A stretch of 64,000 nucleotides of DNA, taken from the NCBI GenBank assembly GCA_964036045.1, contig OZ038380.1:126462899-126526898 (forward strand). The letters run 5' to 3'. This document shows, piece after piece, positions 41,814 to 54,677 of the stretch. The notes under the pieces were generated by a model, which saw nothing but the letters and a program-made list of their open reading frames with translations, was not told the origin of the DNA and made no database searches. Each line of letters starts with the position of its first letter. Within the stretch, counting starts at the first letter, position 1. This stretch comes from Eutreptiella sp. 'Long Island Sound 2002'. Taxonomy: Eukaryota; Euglenozoa; Euglenophyceae; Eutreptiales; Eutreptiaceae. A program made the position numbers and the translations under genes.

Positions 41814-42827
41814 TCAATCTGCATCACCCCCGGCCCCCACCACGCCGTCATCATTTCCTCCGTGATGCCACAACCAGAGTATCCGCGAGTCGCCCTCCAG
41901 AGGCGCCCACCACAGCAGCAGGGGCAGGGCTGCCGACGGCGCTCCAGGGCACCGTACCCCTTCCACTCGGACGCTCTTCAGGCCACCCTGGATCGTCTTC
42001 CAGGCACTTGAGGACATCTGTCCAGAGTGCCGCAGTGCCCACCTCGCCTTAGGCCACCCCCTATCGGCACGCTCCTTACATGTCCCGCATAGTGGGACGG
42101 AGGCACATTGATGAACCCAAACTAACGCCGTTTCCCCGCACCCGTGGCATCGCTGCGGAAGCACAGACCGCGACGGAACGCAGCTACCATGACAACACTG
42201 CGACCATAGGTCCTGCCATACATCGCAGCACGCGTCCTGGAGTCCGAGCAAAGCACCCGCCAGCGTGCGTGTTGTGGCACAACTGAGGAGGCTGCGCCTC
42301 GGTTCCTCCCACGTGGACATCGGGCGGAGTATCGGTCGCCCATCGGGCATCACCGGCAGGCTTTCAAGCAGCCGGGGCCACCGCGCAACTTTGGGGCTGT
42401 GTGTGCCATGCGCCAGGAGCTCCCAACCGTAGTCCCGTAAGACCTCCCCGATGACATCAACCCCGTCCTGCCCCGGGCCCCTGGCGGATGCTAGAACCAA
42501 GCGTTGTCCTCCCGCCCGAGCCTCAATGACCGCCGCGAGGCCCAGGGTGTCAAGGGTGTGACGGGCATCGGCAGCCACGTGGTCGTCCCCCTCTGGCAGA
42601 GAGAACATGGCCTCCGTGACGTGACCTCGCGCGTCGTCGCCCTGTACCCGTGCCAACTGCTTGGAGCCCACTAACACTGCCATGGACCGCTGCTCCGTGA
42701 CCGCTGGTATGGCTCGTCGCAGCTGCCGGTCATACAGCCACAACGTACCCACGTCAAGTATGACAGCCACCGCCAGGATTAGGAGACTGCACAGAGGTTG
42801 CTGAAGGACCGGCAGCACCTCGCGAGG
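41814..42827 (-). pseudogene. LINE-gamma C-terminal Cys-rich region
   Basis: 334+ codons in the same frame as the upstream part, separated by TAG at 42,828-42,830. Contains CHGCG and CGTCKERAD, a possible zinc ribbon. Ends at TGA (41,814). No known LINE domain is recognised, so whether it belongs to the polyprotein rests on frame continuity. Confidence 0.5.
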
Positions 42828-44483
42828 CTAGCCCATGACGTTCCCCACAGCTGGATGGTTGGCGTACACCTGGAGCCAGGGATCACTCTGGCCTTCAGGG
42901 CTTCTCACCATGGTACCACGCACCAGGGCCCACGATTGCGCCGACACCACGCGGGACCACTCCCTGAATGCCGTGAAGTCCCGTGCCACCCAGGAACCGA
43001 TCCACTGGCTGAAGGCCTGCGCCACCGCCGCCATCCAGTGAGGGAACAAGGACATGGCCTCTTCGTGCGCGATGCACGACCGTGGCACCAGCAGTGCGTG
43101 CAGCGGTGCCCTCTGAAAGGTTGCCCGCAGGTCGCCGGGGAGGCCGGCAAACGGGTTCCACGGCGGACGCCGCTGGATCCTCCCTGCCGGCGGGCAGAAG
43201 GGTGTGTCACCTCGCAGGAACGCGTATACCGCCCTCCTTCGATCTTGCATCGGCAGCTGCATGATCTGGGTGAGCCGATGGTTCCTGCGGGCATACACAT
43301 CTTCCCCAATCTGGACCATGTCCTCCACAAAGAGCCTGGCCTTGGCAGGGCCCCGGGACGACGCCGCTCGCACCGCAGCGAACAGCCTCTTCAGGTCCCC
43401 GGGGACGACACCCGCCATCAGGGATTCAGTCCACCTGCAGCCGTGCTCCCTCCACGCCACGAACTCCACCGCCCTGTCTGTCAGGGGTAACTCCGCCGTG
43501 AACTCCTCCACACGCCTGCACAGGAGCCCAGCCACCTCCTCGTCCCGCGCACACAGTAGGCGCATGTGGCCAATGTCCTCCTCCGGTTCCCCACAGAAGA
43601 TACAGGGGTGGGCTGGTATTGCCATACGCGTGAGCTTCTGCCTCCACCGTCGCATGACCTGCATGGTGGACAAGCGACCGTCACGTGCCCGCAGCATATT
43701 TCTGTGCGTTGGGCCGTGGTGTACAGCTCCCAGGGGCACCGCCTTGCAGGCGCCAGCCAGTGGCGTGTGCGCCTTGGTGCGTGCCGCTAGCGAACGCCAC
43801 TCCATCTCCCGTACTTGCTGAAGGGCTTGCATGGATGGCACACGCGGCTCGAGCTCTCCATTATCCCCCGGCACCAAGAGGATGGCGTGCTCCTTTGGCA
43901 GGACGAGATGGACAGGCGGGGCCATTGCACGGGCCGCGGTAGAGTCCGGCGCCTCGAGCGGGACTGCCGCCAAGTGCGAGCTCTGCCTCACCACCCAGTG
44001 GTGCGGCCCCCCTACTCGGCGTGGCAGCCGCCGCAGGCCCTCCACTATCCAGCTCAGTGCGTGCTGGTTGACCAGATGTGATGTGGGCCCCTTGATGCCA
44101 CGGTACAGGGCCTCCTGCGCCCTGCGGAGATGCGCTCCTATGATGGACGCATCCACCACGTGCACCATGCACGCTGACGGGGGCGTGTGCAACAGGTATG
44201 CCGCCGCGCCGATGATCTCTGCCTCCGGGACCGTGCCGTAGATGGCACCCGTCCACGTGGGGATTCCGTGGCTGGCCACCGCCACGTTTGTGGCGTCGTC
44301 TCCGTGGGGCGACGCGTCAGACGATGTGACTTTAGTCGCCACCGGCACCCAGCAGTACCGGTGGGGTTCCAGCCACGCCACGTCGGAGTGGGGGCTCTGC
44401 ACCACCCTTCCAAGGAACGTCGCACTGGAGGCCGTGAGCTCCGGGGACAGGACTACCTTCGGCCGATACACCGCATGTGGTCT
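42828..44483 (-). pseudogene. LINE-gamma RNase H + zinc knuckle
   Basis: RNase H landmarks SDAS, the Glu of EAEIIGAAAYLLH, VVDAS and RQSSH appear in the expected order. A CCHC knuckle follows: CIFCGEPEEDIGHMRLLC (C-x2-C-x8-H-x4-C). In frame with the RT, separated by TAG 44,484-44,486. Confidence 0.7.
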
Positions 44484-47400
44484 CTAGGCCAGGTCACATC
44501 CACAGACTGACTTGATGGCGACCAGGGCGGTGGTATACTCCGCCCCCCAAACCGTTGCGGAGCAGGAGGGCTGGTACACCACCACAGATCCCTGTTCCAC
44601 CGCGCCGCCATCACGCAACGACGTGACGGCGACGTGCGGATCGTGCGGCACGTTGGACATCCGAACCACTTCCGGGACCGAGTACTCATCCGCATCCGGG
44701 ACAGGGCCTGCTGGTAGCAGAAGGACAATTGCCCACTCGCCGCACCCGTGCACCGCCGCGCATGTCTTGGAAAACACTGGGCGCCCGTGCACAACCCACA
44801 GTGGTGACGGGTTTATGCCGCCCCCGGCGTGTGGAGTGAGTAGGGGGACGGACGCCGGATCGTCTTGCTGCTGGTAACCCTCAAAGACGTCCCCCAACAG
44901 AAACAGGAGGGCGGCTAGCGGGACGAACGGCATGGATAGCCCCGGGTTGGCTGGGTCCCATCCTTCCTCCCTGTACCCGCCCACCTCATACACGCCCCCC
45001 GCAGTGGACTGTCTATTGCGTTTGCTGGCCTTCTTTCGGCGCACCGGGTGTATTAGCCGGTGAGTCAACGGACTAGGCAGCTGCGGCCGGAAGACGTCGC
45101 GGAGCCCCGTGAACCACACGTGGTCCAGCTGATGGGGCCCTACTCCTGCGTGCGGAAGGTGCACGTGGTCCTCATGACACTCCTGGAGCTGGACAGCCCA
45201 GTGCCCAGGCGCAGGACAGGGGAGCCGCGCATGCCGGAGGTCATTTGCGGGATCAGTCAGGGACTGTACCGCCGCATCTTTGCGGGGCCTCAAGAGAACG
45301 CATATGTCTCTACCCTTGAAGGAATAGGATTGGGACACCCACTTCCGCCCCGCCCGCTGCACTTGCGGCAGATGGGCGTGTACACACGAGTACACTGACG
45401 ATGGCATGAGAAGTCCTACGCGCAACGTCCCCATCGCCCGGAGTACCCTGTCCACCCACGTATTGCCAGCGTGCGTGGCGAATGACGCAGAGGGCACCAT
45501 GAACTGCCCGCACACTCCGTACTGCACGTGCATGTCCTGGAGCATGGCCCGCAGCTCATCCCGGACTGTCGTCGACCTGTGGTGGGTGAGTTGAGCCATG
45601 GTCGCCACGGCGGAGTCGCGGCAGATAACCTGGACATCCGCCAACCGTAACCCATGACCCGACCGCACCGCTACGTTGGACAGGTCCTTGGGCAGCTTCT
45701 CGAATTGCAGGGCTGCAGCCTTGATGGCAGTATTCAGCTTGATCACCGCCTCCGCCGTGTCGGAAAGGTAGGGCGCCGCGTACCGCACGATGCCTCCAAC
45801 CACAGCCGCCATCACCTCATGAGGCACTGACGCCGCCCCCAACGTGTTCTTGCACCAGCCCAGCAGAGCTTCACACCGGAGTACATGTTTCTCCTTCATG
45901 GTCGCCACCCCCCTGGGATCGAGGCGCAGGCCCAAGTATGGTACCGTGCCCTTGGCACGTAAGCATACCCATGGGGCCGCCGTGTTCCCTGGGCTCAGGC
46001 ACACCATGATCGAATGGATGCGAGCAATATTGGCATAGGCGCATTTGCCGACGTTGAGGGACATGGCCATGTCCGTGAGATACCGCGCTATCGCCGCTGC
46101 ATACTCCAGGAATTGCGGCAGGGAGTGCGCTATCAACAGGAGGTCACCACAGTACGCCTGCACCAGGGGTGGCACCGCATGGCGAGCATCTCCCCGCGCC
46201 TTGCAGGCAAGGCTCCGCAGGAGAGGTTCTAAGAGGAGGAGGTAGAGCACAGCGCTCTCCGCACTGCCCTGCCGCAGGCCCCTGTGGAGCGGAATGCTCG
46301 GCGTAGGGCCGTGCGCGGTGACGATGCGCACCAGAGACCCGCAGCTGAGGGTGTGGAAGAGCCTGATGAGCTCTTCCGGGACTCTCATGTGGCGCAGGAG
46401 GAGCGCCAGCGCCCCGTGCGGCGCTGTGTCAAAAGCTTTTGACACATCGAAGGCCAGGACGTGGTTTTCCTTCAGCCCACGCTGCAGCCTGCGCTGGGCC
46501 ACGAACACCGGGGCAGCCGCCGTGGAGCCCGGCATGGCCCCGAACTGCCAGTCCGCAGCCACTCCCTTGCGTGCGACGACAGCTGTGAACCTCCGCATGA
46601 GGGGAGTCATGAGCGTTCGCATGTCTTGCTGCCCCAGCGCTATCGGCCTATACTCGTCCAGGTTGCCCGTGGCTGTGCCCTTGGGCATCAGCCACATAAT
46701 GGCCCCGTGCCAGGACTCTGGGACGTCCGCACCCCGCAGGATAGCCCTGTACGCGTGCACCAGGAGCCCCTGCACCGGGTCAGGCAGCTCTGCTATGAGG
46801 GGAGCCGTGACCCGGTTGGACCCCGGAGCTTTGTCGTCCGCCACGGCCTGCCACACAGCGTCTTTAAGGTCCTTTAGGGTGTAGTCCTGTACCGACCTCC
46901 ATTCCTCCGGCATCCCCCTGGGAATGTGGGCCCGGACCAGCCGCTCCAAGGCCGGCAGGTTCACTGGCCGCTTGGCGTATAGCGCCTCCCAATACCTCTG
47001 GACCTCGCCAATGACGTCCGAGGCCTCCAAGACCACCTTCTCCGACTCGCGGACGCGTACGGACCATAGGCCCGACGCGGCATAGTTCACCACGTTGATG
47101 GCCCCCCGTATCGCCGTCCATCGGAGCTGCAGATCCGGTACCCTGCCCCGCCAATAGTCCTTGATGGACCGGCGCCTGTTGCTCCCGAGGACACCCCGCA
47201 GCTCCTCCACGCGTGTCTCTAGCTGGTGGAGCTGTTGGTCCAACGCGGCACGTAGGTCCTCCACCGAGGCGGGGGATAGGTCGGGGTCCACCCGCCGGAG
47301 GTGCTGTAGCAGGGCAGTCGCTTCCTGGGAGTGGAGTCCGGCCGCCGCCGCGTCCCGTTGCCACAGCTGATGGGCGCGCCAGGCCAGGGCCTGCTGATCC

Positions 47401-48521
47401 GAGAGGACCTGGGCCAGAGACGCCTCCGTCTCCGCCTGCCCGTACCGGTACTGCGGGTCCACGCCCGATGGCATGCGCACTCCCGTGACCCTGGACACGT
47501 CAGCACGCAAGGCGTAGAGCAGTTCAAAGACCGCTTGCACCTCCGACGTGCCCATGGTGGCAGTGTCCTGGTCCGACGAGAGCCACGCCTGTAGCCGCCG
47601 ATCCCCGCAGGCCTTCTGCAGTACTGCCGCCGCCGCCTCACGAACCCCCAGGGAGTCCGGGCGTATGGCATGAAGCCTGCCTTGGGCGTGCGAGTAGGCC
47701 ATCTTGGTGACCCTCTCTTTGCCGGCCACCGCCAGCGGGAGGTCGACGACCACATGGCCATGATCCGACCCCAGCGACGCTGGAGACCGCCCCGGCGCCA
47801 AGTGTGGGCGCTCACGCGCCGCCCATGCGACCAGAGGCGAGTTCAGAAGGAAGTAGTCCAGTCGGTGCCCTGCCCTCGTGGGCCTCCTGTCCTCCTCCAG
47901 TTCCGGGCTTGCCCTGTGGAAACCACACTGTTCCCACAGGGCTTGGAACCTCCTTGTGGTGGGGTGCCACGGGGACTCCAGCCACACATTGAAGTCCCCT
48001 CCGAGGAGCACGGCCCTGGTGCCACCCGCGCTCTTGGCCGCCGCGTACATGGCCACGTCAGCCCAAAAGGACGCCTTAGACGCCCAGGAGTCGCCGCCGC
48101 TGCCCGGGCCGTGGACGTTGATGACCGTGAGGGTGCCACCTGCGGTCACCACATCGAGGGCCATGGCCTTGCCCGGCACGATGTCCACGATGTCTCGAAC
48201 TTCCTCCGCGGCGAACACGTCCGCCCGAAGGGCAATCAAGAGCCCGCCGCGCACCAATGCCGCCGACGCTGCCTGGGCATCCACCCCTGGGTACGCATGA
48301 TACCCGTGGTGACGCCACTGATTCTCCGAGTGCACCACACCCTGAGGGTCCTGCAGGCCGGTCTCTTGGAAGAGGCCCAGGATGGCACCCTCGGCCTTCA
48401 TGACGCCCGCCGCCACCGCCTCACCGTCAAGCATACTTGGGGCCACTGGTACGCCGTCCCCCCGCATCGAGCCCTGGACGTTCCAGGACACCGCCGCTCG
48501 GGTGTCGGAGGCGGGGCCCCT
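44484..48521 (-). pseudogene. LINE-gamma APE endonuclease + reverse transcriptase
   Basis: Open for ~1,345 codons between TGA 48,522 and TAG 44,484. Endonuclease: SWNVQG at the start, FQETGL, GGDFNVW (~165), RLDYFLL, GSDHGHVVVDL. RT: MPKGTATGNLDEYRPIAL, motif A FDVSKAFDTAPH (~682), motif B GLRQGSAESAVLYLL, and motif C at residues 780-783 counted from 48,491, reading Y-C-G-D. Gly782 replaces the first catalytic Asp of the usual YxDD, which should abolish polymerase activity. Length and order fit APE-type LINE ORF2. Confidence 0.85.
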
Positions 48522-49975
48522 TCATGGCTGCACGTGTGGACCGGGGCCCCCCGCCGGATCCGGATCACCGGACGGAGGGGGGCCACCAGCAGGTTCAGGG
48601 GGACCACCCGGACCCGGCGCGGGCGGCTGGCGAGGTGGCCCCTGTCCCCGTGGGCCTCCGCCCGAGGCGGCCGTCGTCTGCTGAGACCCGGCAGATGCGG
48701 CGGGCTCCCCCTCTGCCTGTCCGCCGGATGTACTTGCCGCCGTACTCCCCGTAGAAGTCACTGCCCCACGCCGTGCCGCAGACCCAATCGTTCCATATCG
48801 CGCCGCCGAGGGCGACACCTCGCGCTCCGCCGCAGGGCGGGCACCCGTGGGCAGCATGAGCGCTCTGGACCTCGCCTGGGCCGACGCGAAAGGCCCCGCG
48901 TGGCCCCCCGGCATAACGCCAGCCAGCATGGCCAGCGCCTGGTCCCGTTGCGCCGGATCAGCCGCATGGTCCCGCTGGATGTGGTCCAGCAGGTCCTTGG
49001 GGTGGAGGTGGGTGGGCCGGCAGTGCGTGCCAGCTCTCCATGTGCAGTGACCAGCCCCATCCAGCCGAGACCAGGGGCAGATGTTGATCGTCTTTGTCCC
49101 ACGCTGCTCCGTGGCCAAGTTACCGCCGAAGTGCTGCAGCACGTACCGAATGTTGGCATAGGCGCCATACTGAGGCGGGGGGCTCCTCTTGGGCGGCGGC
49201 TTGGGCGCCGCTTTCGGGGCCTGCCTCGCCGCAGCGGCCAGGGATGCCGCAGGCCGTACCGGTGGCACGCTTGGTGGCCGCGGCAGGTGCAGCATTCCCC
49301 CCACGGGAAACTGCTCCTCCACCCAGCGGCGCCACGCGTCGGCGAACTTCTCCCGGTCGCCCTCGACCTTCCACCTGGACGTGGAGAACGCCCACAGCCA
49401 CGGCCCCATGTTCTCCGCCATGACCAGGCGGAGGGCATCTCCTCCGCTTTGCCGGCGGAAGCGTGTCGCGGCCGCGCCTGCCACGGTCCCTTGGAGGTAC
49501 AGCGCCTCGCCCCCGTCGCCACTCAGTGCACTAAGGTGCAGGGCCTCCAGGTCGGCGGGGCGGACCGTGAGCACCGTGCCCTCTCCGCGATCGTACAGGA
49601 GGAGTGCCGAGGAGTGGGGCTCCAATGCCGCCACAACCCAGCACCACGCCCGCGACACGTAATGCAGCAGTGCCAGCGAGGCTGCCGGCCTGTTGCTGGA
49701 GGACTGCGCTGCCGGGGCCTTGGGGAGGGCCGCTGCGTGACCCTGCAGCGCCCTGCACATGACAGCTGCATGCTCAGCCTGCCACATGTTGTTCCGGGCT
49801 ATGGGCCAGACGTCCTGCCCGTGGATCGCCGGCGGTCGCGTGACCTCCACGAAGACCGCCGGCGCCGGCGGGATGTCCTCGGCCGTGCACCTGTGTGCCC
49901 TGTGCACCGGCCCCAGCTCCCTGAAGCACTCCCGGAACACCCGGTAGCAGGCCAGGCCCTGGACTGCTGCCTCCT
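48522..49975 (-). pseudogene. LINE-gamma region between protease and endonuclease
   Basis: Frame continuous with the endonuclease except TGA at 48,522-48,524. It includes a Cys/His cluster (CPWSRLDGAGHCTW..H..H, ~49,000-49,080) resembling a C2H2 finger, and a Pro/Gly/Ala-rich tail. The 5' edge is a 1-nt frameshift near 49,975, joining to the frame ending at 50,224. Confidence 0.5.
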
Positions 49976-50224
49976 GAGCCGGCACGCGGTGACTACGACC
50001 CACTCCGATCCCCCTGTTTCCAGCCCAACACAGGCCCAATACTCCGCCCCTTCCAACACCACGTGCCGCCCCATATCCGCCACGCCCACCGTATGGCTGG
50101 GAGGCACGCTCTCCACCCTCAGCCACCGCTTGGCGCTTTCTTCCCACGGCTGGGGGGCATGCATCCGCCGCTGCTGCATCGCGTCCTGCACGTGCTGCAG
50201 GGACACCGTCACCAGGATGGACAT
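49976..50224 (-). pseudogene. LINE-gamma segment after protease
   Basis: ATG at 50,224 directly follows the TAG that ends the protease ORF (TAGATG), same frame. Reads MSILVTVSLQHVQDAM and continues to EWVVVTA, then shifts frame. The TAG may be a mutation or a genuine termination/reinitiation point. Confidence 0.4.
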
Positions 50225-52057
50225 CTACCCGTCCGCTGCCGCCGCCATACACAGCAGGGCATGTTGCATGCGCGCCCCGGGCAACCCCACGCTGTGCTGG
50301 ACGTCCGCCACGTCCAAGGGTGTGCGGGGCGCCGACAGGGCATCCAACACCGCTGCAGGCAGCTCCCCCAGGGACGGCAGACGCGCGATGGGCCCCATGT
50401 CCCTGTTGAGGACCACCGCCGCCACCCACCGCCTGTCCAGCGCGGACAGGAGGTTGCCCGGCCTCGGCACCCTGAGGAGGGTACCGATGGCGGACATGAG
50501 GGCGCACACGCCACAGTCCTTGGTGTTGCCGGCTGGCTGCTGCACCTGTGCCGCCCGGGCCTCCGCCAGCAGATGCTCTGCACCCGGCCACCCCGCCCTC
50601 TGGCCCCTGGGTGCCATGCCCATCGTCCGGACCGCCATGTCCCATGTGTGCGGCCACTGGGGCGGGGCCCCCGACACCACAGGCCGGTCCAGCGGGTCCA
50701 CGGTCAACCACATGTCAGGGGCCACAAGGTGGTGGGCCGTCCAGTGCCGCATGCTCGGCGTCTCCGACCGGTCAAGGTACACCGCCTCCGAGCCCCACAG
50801 CTCGACGTACCTCGCAATGAGGAGGGCAGCCGGGGTTCGGTCGTGCCGCTGGCCCTCCCACCCCTCCCTCGGGAGCATCATGGCGTGGGGGGCCAGGCAC
50901 TGCACCACGTCGGCTGCCAGCGCGACCACGTCGTTGCTGAGCTCCACCCCATGGTCCGCGGCCACCAGGAAGTGGTGCCTGGGCTTGGGGTACAGGTGCT
51001 CCAGGGCGCCCCGCAACTTAGCTGGTGGGGGAGAGGCGTTTCCGCAGTCCCGTAGCCAGGGGAGTGCGCCCGGGAGATGCCGCCCTGCTCCTCCTGGCCA
51101 GTCGGCGGCCCTGAGGGCCGGCAGGTCTCGCCAGACAGCCCTAGCGACCGGATCGCGCCAGGGCTGTGGCTTGTCTGCTCCCCACTGGAGGACGGCCACC
51201 ACAACATGCGTGGTCAGGGGCTCTGCCGTGAGCTGCAACGCCGTCCCCCTGTCGGTCTCGATCACCGTGCCCCGTGGGGCAGTGAAGACGTGGCCACCGG
51301 TCCCACAAACCGCCACCCATCCCCACAAGACCGCCACGGTCTCCCAGCTGGGGTGGCTGGTTCTCCTGGGCAGTACCACCACCGGCGGGCATGGGCTGTT
51401 GGCGGCCCACACGCGCCATTCCACTCCCACCAGACGCTCGTGACCAGGGGGCCTGAACACCTGGGGCCACGCGTCTGGGAGCTGGCGATGGCCGGCGGTC
51501 CACACATCAGCCCCGCCAGCCCGCGTGAACGGGAGTCCCTCCAGGATGTCCCCGTCCACAGGGCTGGGGAGGCGGGCAGTGCGAACCTCCAGCCCCTGGC
51601 CTAGGCGAAGCCCTGGCCCCTCTCGGTCTCCCAGCAGCAAGACCTCCGGGTCCGTGGCCGCAAGACGAGCCGCCACCGTGGGGAGATGCAGGGAGACAGT
51701 CCACGGCTGGACTGAGACGGGCTCGCGCGGGAGGTCAGGGCAGGCCGCCACAGCACTTCCATCCCTCGCCCAGCTGAGCGCTCTGTCCCACCACTGCGCC
51801 CACGCACCCGGCGCTGCCGGCAACGACCAGGACAGGTACGTCACGACCGCCTTAGCCTGCCACTCGCGAGGGTCCATGCCGGCAGGATGTGTGTGCCACG
51901 TGCACACCCACCCCAGGTTGGCCTCCTGGACGGTGACCACGTCCCTCCACAGGACCACCGGGAACGGAGTGAGCAGGGCCGCCATGCCACATGGCAACGC
52001 CACTGCCCACTCGGTCAGGCCCCCACTCTCCACCGCATACCCCACCGCTGGGAGCCC
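50225..52057 (-). pseudogene. LINE-gamma Ulp1-like (C48) cysteine protease domain
   Basis: 606 codons from 52,045; the frame continues upstream to TGA 52,058. The C-terminal part carries a C48 signature: His434 (RHWTAHH), Asp450 (WLTVDPLD, 16 residues on), a Gln near 503 and Cys511 in GNTKDCGVCALMSA. Ulp1/SENP proteases cleave SUMO or similar proteins with His-Asp-Cys and an oxyanion Gln shortly before the Cys. Spacing fits within two residues. The ~420 upstream residues are unrecognised. The triad is intact. Confidence 0.7.
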
Positions 52058-53287
52058 TCATCCTTGCGCCTTTACCACCACTTCCTGCAGCAACGTTCCG
52101 TGGCCCCGGCCGTGGCCCTGGCTGCGGTCCAGGCTGAGGGCCCCCACACGGGCCATGGCCTGGAGGATCAGGAGTAATTCCTGGGGAACTCCCCGCGGCA
52201 CCGGCGGCTGGGGGTGGGCGAACCGGCAGGCATCTGCCCGCATGCACCACCCCTTGGCCCAGTGCCTGCAGGTTTCCACCTCCCCCGTCTTCGGCCCAGC
52301 CTTGTCCGCCACTCCCAGCTCCCGTGGACCCACCTCACGCGCCTCCTTCGCCCCCACGATCTCCAGCTCCTCGTCCCGCTCCATGGCGCTCTGTGCCTCT
52401 TCACTCCTCCTTCGTTGGTCCTCCTCCTCCAGTGCCTCCGTCGTCGGCGGCGGGCTCACGGCATCCGTGAACCTCGCCAGGGCCGCCGCCACAATGGCCT
52501 GCACGTCCACCTCCTCCCCTGCCACCTCCGGCTGATCGTGCTGCTGCTCCTCCCCCGTGGGTTGCCCCTGCCCCACCTCGTCACCGTCACGGCCTGCCTC
52601 CTCATCACCCCCCACCGGGACCGCGTGTTCGGACCCCTGGGGGGCGGCGCTCTCGTCGAGGCGCGTGCCCACCACCACCAGCAGCTTGAGGTCACCGCCG
52701 CGGCTCTCAAGGCGGTAGCTGCTGGAGGTGGGGACGAGAACCACCCCATCCCCGGTCAGCAGCAGGCGGTCCGCGCCGAACACGACCTCTGCACCCTCGG
52801 GGTGCACCGCCACCAAGAGCGCATGGGATCCCAGCGCTTGGGGCGTGAGGGGCCGCACGGCCTGCTCGCGACGCCAAGCGTCAGCCGCACCTCGCCACAA
52901 GGCCACGTACAGGCCTTCGTCCCGCCGCACGTCCTCCAGCCCTGCCACGTCCAGCAGGCGCCCCACGGACAGGCGCACCGACAGGGGGAGGCCTTCCTGG
53001 GGCTTGGCCGCCCGGACATCACCGGGGCGGTGACCCAGGACCGCCGCGTCCCCCAGCTGGACACAGCGGGCCTGGCCGTCGTCCGGGGACGTGGCCACCA
53101 GGGCCACCTCCCGGGCGACCTGCGCTGGGCGCTGGAGCTCGTAGCGCTCCAGGGCGCTCGCCAGCATCCCTGCCTCCCGCTGCCCCGTGCCCATTAGGCG
53201 GTGCCTGTGGGCACCCTCGGCCGCATGGTACATGCAGTGCCGACGCTCACAGTTCCCAAGGGGAGGGGGCGGCATCGCAGTGGGCAT
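52058..53287 (-). pseudogene. LINE-gamma CCCH zinc-finger region
   Basis: 409 codons ending at TGA 52,058, in frame with the protease. A CCCH finger CRHWAKGWCMRADACRFAH lies near the C-terminus (C-x7-C-x5-C-x3-H) and a second Cys/His cluster (CERRHCMYH) at the N-terminus. An acidic/Gln-rich stretch lies between. CCCH fingers bind RNA or DNA, which suits an ORF1-type nucleic-acid chaperone. Confidence 0.6.
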
Positions 53288-54677
53288 GGGCCGCAGCGGC
53301 TCGTGGCTGGGTCCACGTCCAAGCCGGCGTAGACGTCGGGCCCAGCGTCGTCCTTATACATGAGGGCCAGCGCCGACTTGCCGGGCCCGTACGCCTCCTC
53401 GTCCCCCTCGTCCTCCGCCTCCTGCTCTTCCTCCGCCCCTTCCCCGGCCGCAACCATCGCCGGCGGCGTGTCCGGCCGCGGCGGGAAGGGCGCCAGAGGC
53501 CGCTGGTGAGCGCCTCCGCCCCTTGCCGCCTCCGCCGCGTCCAGCTGGTGCCCGCATGGAGGTCCATGCTGTACGCCAGCCCCGCCGGACACGGCTCACC
53601 GGGTGCCACCTGGCGCCACTCTCGCCACTCCCACATCCAGTCCTCCACTCCTTCCTCCTTGGCACGCCTCCCACTGGGCTCCACAACCCCGCCGCCCTCC
53701 GCCGGTGTCTGCGCCTCCGGCACACCCCGCCCCGCGTCCTGTCCCCCCAAAGCAACCACCTCCGACGGCTTCTCCTTGGCCCCTTCCGCCCTCGGGGCGA
53801 CAGCCGCGAGCGCCTGCGCGATCAGCTCGCCGGCGTCAGCCCCCCTCCCCGGCCCTTCCGGCGCGGCTCCATCGCTCCCCGCGGCTGTCCGCCGGTACGC
53901 CTCCAGGGCCTGCGCGAGCAGCTCGCTGATGTCTCGCGGGCCGGCCACTGCCGCCTCGTGCGCCGCATCCCCCGCCTGTTCGCGCGGCGTAGGCCTCCCC
54001 ATGGGGGCTGCGCCCTGCATCCCACTCGTGGGGGGTGGACCACCACCCGGCACCACCGGCTCAGGCCCCGTCGGCACCATGGGCGGGGCCCCGCGCGGCA
54101 CGGTTGGATCCGGCACCGTGACCGTCCGCGGTGGAGACCCCGCCGCGATATGCCCCGGCTGTGGCACCGCCAGGGGTGGCGCAGCCGCAGGCGCCCCCAT
54201 TCTCCCCGCCTCGCCCGGGGGCACGCCACGTGCCTCCCCTTGCGACACCCCCTGCTGCTGGGCGCCCCGCCCAGGCGCAGGCACCGGTACCGGTACCGGG
54301 ACCGGTACCGTGTGCTGAGGCGGCCGTGGGTGCTGCTGGGGCAGGGGATGCGGGTACTCCACATGCTGGTGCGGACGGTGATGGTGATGGTGATGGTGAA
54401 GGTGGACGGGGTGCTGTGGCACAGCCGCCGGGTGATGGTGATGGTGAAGGTGGACGGGGAGCTGTGGCACAGCCGCCGGGTGTACGTGTTGGTGTGGGAA
54501 GTGATGCTGCATCATGGGGAACCCGACGGGGTGATGAAGTAGGTGATGGGGATGGAGATGGAGTTGGTGGTGGTGGTGAGCCCCAAAAGGCGGGAAGGGC
54601 ATGGGCCCGAGGCCCGGAGGCGGCGGCATCGGAAACGCACCCGGCGCCGCATACCCCGGCCGCCCCGCCGGTCCCAC
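53247..54677 (-). pseudogene. LINE-gamma His/Pro-rich ORF1 region
   Basis: Strikingly His-rich at its N-terminus: two related blocks of 'HPAAVPQ.PVHLHHHHH' encoded by a short DNA duplication (54,400-54,480). Pro/Gly-rich afterwards, then DISELLAQALEAYRR and a similar GELIAQALAAV. The frame is lost near 53,540, where coding continues in another register (53,194-53,592, acidic EEEQEAEDEGDEE) and shifts again near 53,270 into the CCCH frame. Confidence 0.45.

Noticed and set aside
47670-51443. 1,257-codon plus-strand open frame opposite LINE-gamma
   Set aside because: It is the antisense of the endonuclease, protease and RT regions. High GC removes stops, and no domain is seen on the plus strand.
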